Part shown: piece by piece, positions 54,236-64,000 of the stretch
How the letters are laid out: the number at the start of each line of letters is the position of its first letter
How positions within the stretch are numbered: position 1 is the stretch's first letter
Origin: Vigna angularis
Taxonomy: Eukaryota > Streptophyta > Magnoliopsida > Fabales > Fabaceae
Direction of reading: 5' to 3'
DNA: 64,000 nt
NCBI RefSeq assembly: GCF_016808095.1
Contig: NC_068979.1
Span: forward strand, 14,206,001-14,270,000
The notes under the pieces: generated by a model
The model's input: only the letters and a program-made list of their open reading frames with translations
What the model was told of the DNA's origin: nothing
Databases searched by the model: none
Made by a program: the position numbers and the translations under genes

Positions 54236-54359
54236 TGAGTCCTTTGGGAAAATGATACTTGGTCTTACCTAGTTTTATTACTTGATACGATTCGGTCACA
54301 CTTGCCGATTGTTAAACAAGTTTGTGGCGCCGTTTTCGGTGTGCATAAATTTGTCATCA
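54236..54359 (+). repeat. 124-bp tandem copy of the E1 LTR end
   Basis: Repeats 54112-54235 almost exactly, from TGAGTCCTTTGGG to TTTGTCATCA, with a few differences (for example GATTCGGTC here versus GATAAAGTC). Minisatellite follows immediately. Confidence 0.9.
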
Positions 54360-55790
54360 ACCAAGTGGACAAAGTGCATGAACTGGACGAACTAGACGAA
54401 GTGGATGAAGTAGACGAAGTGGACCAAGTGGACCAAGTGGACGATATGGACGAAGAGGAAGAAGACGAAGATAAAGAAGAAGACGAAATAGACGAAGTGG
54501 ACAAAGAGGACGAAGTGGACGCAGTAGACGAAATGGAAGAAGTGAACGAAGTGGAAGATGTGTAAGAAGAAGACGAAGTGGACGAAGTGGACGAAGTGCA
54601 AGAAGAAGAAGAAGAAGAAGAGGAAGTGGACGAAGACAAACAAGACGAAGAAGAAGAAGTGGAAGAAGTTGACGAAGTGGACGAAGTGGACAAAGTAGAC
54701 GAACTCGACGAAGTGGAAGAAGTGGATGAAGTTGAGGAAGTGGAGGAAGTGGACGAAGTGGAGGAAGTAGACGAAGTGAAGGAAGTGACGAAGGGGACGA
54801 AGTGAATGAAGTGGATGAGGTGGTGGACGAAGTGGACAAAGTGGAAGAAGAGGAAGAAGAGGAAGAAGTAGAAGAAGAAGACCAAGTGGACGAAGCGAAC
54901 CAAGTGGACAAAGAGGATGAAGTTGACGATGTGGACGAAGTTGACGAAGTGGAGGAAGTAGACGAAGTGGAAAAAGAGGCAGAAGAGGTAGAACAAGAAG
55001 TGGACGAAGTGGACAAAGTGGAGGAAGTGGAGGAAGTGGAGGAAGTGGACGAAGGGGACGAAGTGGATGAAGTGGTGGACGAAGTGGAGGAAGTGGACGA
55101 AGTGGATCAAGTGGACCAAGTGGACCTAGTGGACGAAGAGGAAGAGGGCGAAGAACAAGAAGAAGACGAAATGGACGAAGTGGACAAAGAGGACGAAGTG
55201 GACGCAGTAGACGAAATGGACGAAGTGGAAGAAGTATAAAAAGAAGACGAAGTGGACGAAATTCATGAAGTGGACGGAGTGGACGAAGTGGAAGAAGAAG
55301 AAAAAGAAGAAGACGAAGTGGACGAAGTGGACAAAGTGGACGAAGTGGACGAAGTGGAAGAAGAGGCAGAAGAGGAAGAACAAGAAGTGGACGAAGTGGA
55401 GGACGAAGTGGAGGACGAAGTGGAGGAAGTGGAGGAAGTGGACCAAGGGGACGAAGTGGACGAAGTGGATGAGGTGGTGGACGAAGTGGACGAAGTGGAA
55501 GAAGAGGAAGAAGAGGAAGAGCAAGAAAAAGAAGACGAAGTGGACCAAGTGGACAAAGAGGACGAAGTGGACGAAGTTGACAAAGTGGAGGAAGTGCATG
55601 AACTGGACGAACTAGACGAAGGAGACGAAGTGGTTGAAGTGGACGAAGTGGACAAAGTGGACGAAGTGGACGAGTTGGACGAAGTGGACGAAGTGGATGA
55701 AGAGGCAGAAGAGAAAGAACAAGAAGAAGAGGTAGTGGACGAAGGGGACGAAGTGGACGAAATCGACGAAGTGGAAGAAGAGGAAGAAGA

Positions 55791-55829
<39 letters not shown>

Positions 55830-55900
55830 AGAAGAAGAAGAAAAGAAGAAGAAGAAGAAGAAGACGAAGAAGAAGACGAAGTGGACGAAGTGGAAGAAGT

Positions 55901-55933
<33 letters not shown>

Positions 55934-56074
55934 AGAAAAGAAGAAGAAGAAGAAGAAGAAGAAGAAGAAAAGAAGAAGAAGAAGAAGAAGAAGAAGAAGA
56001 AGAAAAGAAGAAGAAGAAGAAGAAGAAGAAGACGAAGTGGACGAAGTTGACGAAGTGGACGAAGTGGAAGAAGT

Positions 56075-56122
<48 letters not shown>

Positions 56123-57567
56123 TGGAGAAGAAGACGAAGTGGACGAAGTGGACGAAGTTGAGGATGTGGTCAAAGTGGACGAAGTGGAAGAAGAGGCAGA
56201 AGAGGAAGAACAAGAAGAGGACGAAGTGGATGAAGTGGAAGAAGAGGCAGAAGAGGATGAACAAGAAGTCGACGAAGTGGACCAAGTTGAGGAAGTGGAG
56301 GAAGTGGACGAAGGGGACGAAGTGGATGAGGTGGTGGACGAAGTGGACGAAGTGGACAAAGTGGAGAAAGAGGACGAAGTGGACGAAGTGGACAAAGTGG
56401 ACAAGGAGGACGAAGTGGACGAAGTGGATGAACTGGACGAACTAGACGAAGTGGACGAAGTGGACGAAGTGGACAAAGCGACGAAGTTGCCAAAGTGGAC
56501 GAAGTCGAAGAAGAGGCAGAACAAGAAGAAGACGAAGTGGACGAAATGGATGAAGTGGAGCAAGTGGACGAAGTGGAGGAAGTGGAGGAAGTGGACGAAA
56601 GGGAAGAAGTAGATGAAGTGGACGAAGTGGACAAAGTGGAAGAAGAGGAAGAAGAGGAAGAAGAAGAAGAAGATGACGAAGTGGACGAAATGGACCAAGC
56701 GGACAAAGAGGACGAAGTGGATGAACTCGACGAACTAGACAAAATTGACTAAATGGACAAAGTGGACGAAGTGGACCAAGTGGACGACGTGGAGGTAGAG
56801 GAAGAAAAGGATGAACAAGAAGAAGTCGAAGTGCACGAAGTAGACAAAGAGGACGAAGTGGACGCAGTAGACGAAATGGACGAAATAGACGAAGTGGAAG
56901 AAGTGTAAGAAGAAGACGAAGTGGACGAAATTCATGAAGTGGACGAAGTGGACGAAGTGGATGAAGTGGAAGAAGAAGAAAAAGAAGAAGACGAAGTGGA
57001 CGAAGTTGACGAAGTTGACGAAGTAGACAAAGTGGACGAAGTAGACGAAGTGGACGAAGTGGAACAAGAGGCAGAAGAGGAAGAAATAGAAGTGGACGAA
57101 GTGGAGGACGAAGTGGAGGAAGTGGAGGAAGTGGACGAAGGGGACGAAGTGGATGAGGTGGTGGACGAAGGGGAAGAAGAGGAAGAAGAGAAAGAACAAG
57201 AAAAAGAAGATGAAGTGGACCAAGTGGACCAAGTGGACAAAGAGGACAAAGTGGACGATGTTGACAAAGTGGACGAAGTGGATGAACTAGACGAACTGGA
57301 CGAACTAGACGAAGTGGACGAAGTGGATGAAGTGGACGAAGTGGACGAAGTGGACGAAGTTGACGAAGTGGACGAGTTGGACGAAGTGGATGAAGAGGCA
57401 GAAGAGGAAGAACAAGAAGAAGAGGAAGTGGACGTAGTGGACGAAGTGGATGAAGTGGACGAAGTGGACGAAGGGGACGAAGTGGACGAAAACGACGAAG
57501 TGGAAGAAGAGGAAGAAGAAGATGAAGAAGAAGAAGAAGAAGACGAAGTGGACGAAGTGGAAGAAGT

Positions 57568-57612
<45 letters not shown>

Positions 57613-58982
57613 TGAAGAAGAAGACGAAGTGGACGAAGTGGACGAAGTTGAGGAAGTGGTCAAAGTGGACGAAGTGGAAGAAGAGGCAAAAAAGGAAGAA
57701 CAAGAAGAGGACGAAGTGGACGAAGTGGAAGAAGAGGCAGAAGAGGATGAACAAGAAGTCAACGAAGTGGACCAAGTTGAGGAAATGGAGGAAATCGACG
57801 AAGGGGACGAAGTGGATGAGATGGTGGACGAAGTGGACAAAGTGGATGAAGAGGAAGAAGAGGAAAAAGAAGAAGAAGACGAAGTGGACCAAGTGGACAA
57901 AGAGGACGAAGTGGACGAAGTTGACGAAGTGGATAAACTGGACGAACTAGACGAAGTGGACGAAGTGGACAAAGCGACGAAGTTGACGAAGTTGACAAAG
58001 TGGACGAAGTCGATGAAGAGGAAGAACAAGAAGAAGACGAAGTGGACGAAGTGGAGCAAGTGGACGAAGTGGAGGAAGTGGAGAAAGTGGACGAAAGGGA
58101 CAAAGTGGATGAAGTGGACGAAGTAGACAAAGTGGAAGAAGAGGAAGAAGTGGAAGAAGAGGAAGAAGAAGAAGAATATGACGAAGTGGACGAAATGGAC
58201 CAAGTGGACAAAGAGGACGAAGTGGACGAAGTGGATGAACTCGACGAACTAGACAAAATGGACGAAGTGGATGAAGTGGACCAAGTGGACCAAGTGGACA
58301 AGTGGACGACGTGGAGGAAGAGGAAGAAGAGGAAGAACAAGAAGAAGACGAAGTGCACGAAGTAGACAAAGAGGACGAAGTGGACGCAGTAGACGAAATG
58401 CACGAAACACACGAAGTGGAAGAAGTGTAAGAAGAAGACGAAGTGGACGAAATTCATGAAGTGGACGAAGTGGAAGAAGTGGAAGAAGAAGAAAAAGAAG
58501 AAGACGAAGTGGACGAAGTGGACGAAGTGGACGAAGTTGACGAAGTTCACGAAGTTGACGAAGTGGACAAAGTGGAGGAAGTAGACGAAGTGGACGAAGT
58601 GGAGGATGAAGTGGAGGAAGTGGACGAAGGGGTCGAAGTGGATGAGGTGGTGGACGAAGTGGAGGAAGTGGAAGAAGAGGAAGAAGAGGAAAAACAAGAA
58701 AAAGAAGACGAAGTGGACCAAGTGGACAAGGTGGACAAAGAGGACGAAGTGGACGAAGTTGACAAAGTGGACGAAGTGGAAGAAGTGGATGAAGTGGATG
58801 AAGTGGACGAAGTGGACGAAGTGGACAAAGTGGACGAAGTGGACGAGTTGGACGAAGTGGACGAAGTGGATGAAGAGACCGAAGAGGAAGAACAAGAAGA
58901 AGAGGAAGTGGACGAAATGGACGAAGTGGACGAAGGGGACGAAGGGGACGAAGTGGACGAAATCGACGAAGTGGAGGAAGAG

Positions 58983-59014
<32 letters not shown>

Positions 59015-60683
59015 AGAAGAAAATAAGAAGAAGAAATAGAGGAAGAAGAAGAAGAAGACGAAGTGGACGAAGTTGACGAAGTGGACGAAGTGGAAGAAGA
59101 GGAAGAAGAAGAAGAAGATGAAGAAGAAGAAGAAAAGAAGAAGTAGAAATAGAGGAAGAAGAAGAAGAAGAAGACGAAGTGGACGAAGTTGACGAAGTGG
59201 ACGAAGTGGAAGTAGAAGAAGAGGAAGAAGAAGAAGAAGAAAAAGAAGAAGAAGAAGAGGAAGAAGATGAAGAAGAAGACGAAGTTGAGGAAGTGGTCAA
59301 AGTGGACGAAGTGGAAGAAGAGGAAGAACAAGAAGAGGACGAAGTGGACGAAGTGGAAGAAGAGGCTGAAGAGGATGAACAAGAAGTCGACGAAGTGGAC
59401 CAAGCTGAGAAAGTGGACGAAGGGGACGAAGTCGATGAGGTGGTGGACGAAGTGGACGAAGTGGACAAAGTGGATGAAGAGGAAGAAGAGGAAGAAGAAG
59501 AAGAAGACGAAGTGGACCAAGTTGACAAAGAGGACGAAGTGGACGAAGTGGATGAATTGGACGAAGTGGACAAAGCGACGAAGTTGATGAACTTGACAAA
59601 GTGGACGAAGTCGAAGAAGAGGAAGAACAAGAAGAAGACGAAGTGGAGGAAGTGGAGCAAGTGGACGAAGTGGAGGAAGTGGAGGAAGTGGACGAAAGGG
59701 ACGAAGTGGATGAAGTGGACGAAGTGGACAAGGTGGAAGAAGAGGAAGAAGAGGAAGAAGAGGAAGAAGAAGAAGAAGATGACGAAGTGGGCGAAATGGA
59801 CGAAGTGGACAAAGAGGACGAAGTGGACGAAGAGGATGAACTCGACGAACTAGACCAAGTGGACTAAATGGACGAAGTGGACGAAGTGGACGACGTGGAG
59901 GAAGAGGAAAAAGAGGAAGAACAAGAAGAAGACAAAGTGGACGAAGTGGACAAAGAGGACGAAGTGGACGAGGTGGACGCAGTAGACGAAATGGACGAAA
60001 TAGACGAAGTGGAAGAAGTGTAAGAAGAAGACGAAGTGGACGAAATTCATGAAGTGGACGAAGTGGACGAAGTGGACGAAGTGGACGAAGTGGACGAAGT
60101 GGAAGAAGAAGAAAAAGAAGAAGACGAAGTGGACGAAGTTGATAAAGTGGACAAAGTGGATGAAGTAGACGAAGTGGACTTTGTGGACAAAGTGGAAGAA
60201 GAGGCAGAAGAGGAAGAACAAGAAGTGGACGAAGTCGACCAAGTGGACGATGGGGACGAAGTGGAAGAAGTGGTTGAGGTAGTGGACAAAGTGGACGAAG
60301 TGGAAGAAAAAGAATAGGACGAACAAGAAAAAGAAGAAGAAGTGGACCAAGTGGACCAAGTGGACAAAGAGGACGAAGTGGACGAAGTTGACGAAGTGGA
60401 CGAAGTGGATGAACTGGACGAACTGGACGAACTTGACAAAGTGGACGAAGTGGATGAAGTGGATGAAGTGGACGAAGTGGACAAAGTGGACAAAGTGGAC
60501 GAAGTGGACGAAGTGGACGAAGTGGACGAAGTGGACGAAGTGGACGAAGTGGACGAACTGGATGAGTTCGACGAAGTGCACGAAGTTGACTATGTGGACG
60601 AAGTGGACGAAGTGGAAGAAGAGGCAGAAGAGGAAGAACAAGAAGAAGAGGAAGTGGACGAAATCGACGAAGTGGAAGAAGAG

Positions 60684-60715
<32 letters not shown>

Positions 60716-61776
60716 AAAGAAGAAGAAGAAGAAGAAGAAGAAGAAAAGAAGAAGAAGAAGAAGAAGAAGAAGAAGACAAAGTGGACGAAGGGGACGAAGT
60801 GGACGAAGAGGAAGAAGTTGAAGAAGAGGAAGAAGAGGAAGAAGAGGAAGAAGAAGAAGAAGAAGACGAAGTGGACGAAGTTGACGAACTTGACGAAGTG
60901 GACGAAGTGAATGAAGTGGACGAAGTTGACCAAGTGGACGGTGTGGACAAAGTGGACGAAGGGGACGAAGTAGACCAAGTGGAAGAAGAGGCAGAAGAGG
61001 AAGAATAAGAAGAAGAGGAAGTGGATAAATTCAACGAAGTGGACGAAGTGGAGGAAGTGGACGAAGGGGACGAAGTGGACAAAATGCATGAAGTGGAGGA
61101 AGTTGATGAAGTTGACGAAATGGACGAAGTGGACAAAGTGGACGAAGTTGACAAAGTGGACCAAGTGGACGAAGTGGACGAAGTTGACGAAGTGGACGAA
61201 GTGGACGAAGTTGACGAAGTGGACGAATTGGACGAAGTATACGAAGTGGACGAAGTATACGAAGTGGACGAAGTGGACGACATGAACAAAGTGGACGAAG
61301 TGGACGAAGTGGAAGAAGAGGAAGAAGAGGAAGAACAACAAGAAGACGAAGTGGATGAAGTAGTGGCAGTCGAGGAAGTGGACGAAGTGGATGAAGAGGT
61401 GGACGAAGTTGACGAACTGGACGAAGTGGAAAAAGAGGAAGAAGAAGAAGAAGACGAAGTGGACGAAGTGCACGAAGTGGACAATGAGGACGAAGTGGAA
61501 GAAGAAGACGAACTGGACGAAGTAGACAAAGTGGACGAAGTAGAGGAAGTGGAGGAAGTGGACAAACTTGACGAAGCGGATGAAGTAGAAGTAGTGGACG
61601 AAGTGGAAGAAAAAGAAGAAGAAGAAGAGGAAGTGGACAAAGTGGACGAAGACGAACAATACGTAGAAGAAAAAGAAGTGGAAGAACTTCACGAATTGGC
61701 TGAAGTGGACGAAGTGGAGAAAGAAGAAGAAGAAGAAGAAGAAGATGAAGAAGAAGAAAAGAAGAAGAAGAAGAAG

Positions 61777-61807
<31 letters not shown>

Positions 61808-61844
61808 GGAGGAAGTAGACGAAGTGGATGAAGTGGAAGAAGTT

Positions 61845-61876
<32 letters not shown>

Positions 61877-63783
61877 AGAAGAAGAAGACGAACTGGACGA
61901 AGTAGTGGAAGTGGACGTAGGGGACGAAGTTGACAAAGGGGATGAAGTGGTGGACGAAGTTGACGAAGTGTAGGATATGGAAGAAGAGGAAGAAGAGGAA
62001 GAAGAAGAAGAAGACGAAGTGGACGAAGTGGACAAAGAGGACGAAGTGGACGAAGTGGAAGAAGAAGACGAAGTGGACGAAGTGGACAAAGTTGAAGAAG
62101 TGGACGAAGTTGACGTATTGGACGAGGTAGAAGAAGTGAACGAGGTGGAAGAAAAAGAAGAAGAAGAAGTGGAAGTGGACGAAGTGGATGAAGACGAAAA
62201 ATACAAAGAAGAAGAAGAAGTGGAAGAAGCTGACGAATGGGACGAAGTGGATGAAGTGGACGAAGAACAAGAAGAAGAAGAAGAAGAAGAGGAAAAGAAG
62301 AAGAAGAAGAAGAAGAAGAACAACAAGAAGAAGAAGATGAAGTGGACGAAATTGACGAAGTGGACGAAGTAAACGAAGTAGACTAAGTGGAAGAAGTTGA
62401 AGAAGAGGAAGAAGAAGAAGAAGAAGACGAAGTGGACGAAGTTGACGAAGTGGACGAAGTGGACAAAGTGGATGAAGTTGTGGACGAAGTGGAGGAACTG
62501 GACAAACTAGACGAAGTGGACGAAGTGGATGAAGTGGACGAAGTTGACGAAGTGGAGGAAGTGGAGGAAGTGGATGAAGTGGACGAAGCAAACGAAGTTG
62601 ACCAAGGGGACGATGTGGACGAAGAGGAAGAAGAGGAAGAAGAATAAGAAGACGAAGTGGACGAAGTGGACAAAGGGGACGAAGTGGACAAAGTGGATGA
62701 AGGGGACGAAGTGGACGAAATGGATGAAGTGGACGAAATGCACAAAGTGGACGAAGTTGACAAAGTGAACAAAGTTGACGGAGTGGATAAAGTTGACGAA
62801 GAGGACGAAGTTGACGAAATTGACGAAGTTGACGAAGTGGAGGAAGTAGATGAAGTGGACGAAGACGAAGAATCCGAAGAAGAAGAACAAGTGGACGAAG
62901 TGGAGGAAGTTGACGAAATGGAAGAAGAGGAAGAAGAAGAAGAAGACGAAGTGGACAAAGAGGACGAAGGGGACAAAGTCGACGAAGTGGACAAAGAGGA
63001 AGAAGAGGAAGAAGAGGAAGAAGAAGAAGAAGACGATGAAGAAGAAGAAGAAGAAGAAGAAGAAGAAGATGAAAAAGAAGACGAAGTTGACGAAGTGGAC
63101 GAAGTCGACGAAGTTGACCAAGTAGATGGTGTGGACGAAGTGGACTAAGTGGATGAAGAGGCAGAAGAGGATGAACAAGAAGAAGAGGAAGTGGATGAAG
63201 TGGACGAAGGAGACGAAGTTGACGAAGGAGTCGAAGTTGACGAAGTCGACGAAGTGGACGAACACGAACAAGACGAGGAAGAAGAAGTGGATGAAATTGA
63301 CAAAGTGGACGAAGTGGACAAAGTTGACGAATTGGAGGAAGTTGACGAAGATGACGAAGTGGACGAAGTTGACGAAGTGGACAAAGTGGACGAAGTGGAT
63401 GAAGTTGACGAAGTGGACCAAGTGGACGAAGTTGACCAAGTGGACGATGTGGAAGAAGAGGAAGAAGAGGACGAATAAGAAGAAGAAGAAGTGGACGAAG
63501 TGGACAAAGTTGACAAAGTGGACGAAATGGACGAAGAAGAAGAAGAAGAAGTGGAAGAAGTTTATGAAGTTGACGAAGTGGACGAAGTGGAAAAAGTGGA
63601 CGAAGTGGACAAAGTGGACGAACTAGATCAACTAGAAGAAGTGGAAGAAGTGGACGAACTGGACGAAGTCGAAAATCCGAAGAAGAAGAAGAAGTGGACG
63701 AATAAGAAGAAGAGGAACAATATAAAGAAGAAGAAGTGGAGAAAGAGGACGAAGTTGACGAAGTGGAGGAAGTGGACAAAGTG

Positions 63784-63815
<32 letters not shown>

Positions 63816-63889
63816 CGAAGAAGACAAAGTGGACGACGTTGACGAAGTGGACGAAGTTAACGAAGTGGAAGAAATTGAAGGAGAGGAAG

Positions 63890-63921
<32 letters not shown>

Positions 63922-64000
63922 GACGAAGTGGATGAAGTGGACGAAGACGAACAATACGTAGAAGAAGAAGAAGTGGAAGAAGTTCAGGAATTGGGCGAAG
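54360..64000 (+). repeat. minisatellite array 2, 9-bp unit GAAGTGGAC (plus strand)
   Basis: At least 9.64 kb, continuing past the window. Units are GAAGTGGAC, GAAGTTGAC, GAAGTAGAC, CAAGTGGAC and runs of GAA or GAG. Higher-order order is visible: marker GCAGTAGACG at 54521, 55204, 56864, 58386 and 59979 (683, 1660, 1522 and 1593 bp apart); marker CAAAGCGACG at 56474, 57970 and 59571; TGTAAGAAGAAG at 54561, 56904, 58426 and 60019. From about 61.3 kb another variant with AATACGTAGAAG-type units appears (61659 and 63953). In frame, the unit reads Glu-Val-Asp, but the same stop recurs in each long period, so no protein is indicated. Confidence 0.95.
55770..56036 (+). repeat. (GAA)n purine tract within array 2
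   Basis: About 265 bp almost purely of GAA and GAG triplets, with three or four AAAA slips that change the triplet phase. Only a few pyrimidines interrupt it. Shorter tracts occur near 57515-57630, 58975-59035, 60680-60775, 61720-61805 and 63000-63070. Confidence 0.9.

Larger units (their letters stand above)
30328..54359 (+). mobile_element. E1: degenerate family-A element (+), host of E3
   Basis: Pieces: 30328-31302 and 49400-54359, with E3 between them. The 5' LTR, PBS and most of the leader are lost at the G1 junction. What remains is gag-protease with stops, a hairpin and palindrome region without ORF2, the 3' UTR and the 3' LTR (52943-54235), plus a 124-bp repeat of the LTR end. The 3' end abuts minisatellite array 2, so E1 probably inserted in the array. 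Shares a gag TAG with A0. Confidence 0.88.

Noticed and set aside
58249..61692. ORF of 1147 codons on minus, and other long frames in 54265-63954 and 6681-10382
   Set aside because: They are by-products of a 9-bp repeat with no stop codon in any frame; overlapping long frames exist on both strands at once, composition is trivial, and stops recur at the satellite period.

Overview
This window is intergenic plant heterochromatin. I recognise no host gene. Nearly all of it is explained by nested LTR retrotransposons and two long minisatellite arrays. Evidence for a plant: Athila/Tat-type Ty3/gypsy proteins with tRNA-Asp primer sites, Ty1/copia gag with tRNA-Met primer sites, a gag-only non-autonomous LTR element, and a small element whose arms look derived from 5S rRNA (Cassandra-like). 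A phaseoloid legume is my guess from sequence style only.

Layout. 1-593: 3' UTR relic of an Athila-like element (family G1). 593-2024: broken copia element C1 (-). 2025-6884: degenerate pol-less gypsy element A0 (-). 6885-10444: minisatellite array 1, with the purine strand on minus. 10445-10733: two LTR scraps in opposite orientation. 10734-30327: old Athila-like element G1 (+), split by copia derivative C2 (11226-14724), a 721-bp Cassandra-like fold-back element (15081-15801, TSD CAACA) and a gag-only LTR element D (19637-26075, TSD GAATG). 30328-54359: degenerate A-family element E1 (+), containing E3 (-, 31303-49399, TSD CACAA), which contains E2 (-, 33707-42817, TSD ATTAC). 54360-64000: minisatellite array 2, purine strand on plus, running off the window.

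Family A is the most interesting part. E2 is complete, about 9.1 kb, with nearly identical LTRs and open frames, so it moved recently. It encodes a Gag-protease and a second protein but no reverse transcriptase, RNase H or integrase core. It shares its tRNA-Asp primer type with G1, so an Athila-like element could have supplied the missing enzymes. Between its two genes lies a cluster of small hairpins whose stems covary while the loop stays constant. Pairs of 11-bp palindromes (CCGCTSAGCGG) at a fixed 17- or 18-bp spacing recur in the LTR and in internal regions. The second ORF begins just after a splice-acceptor-like site. None of this is explained by standard retroelement annotation.

The arrays are built from a 9-bp unit (GAAGTGGAC) organised into longer periods of about 0.7 and 1.5-1.7 kb. 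The unit has no stop codon in any of six frames, so the very long ORFs there are artefacts. All comparisons were made by eye; no alignment or database search was run.
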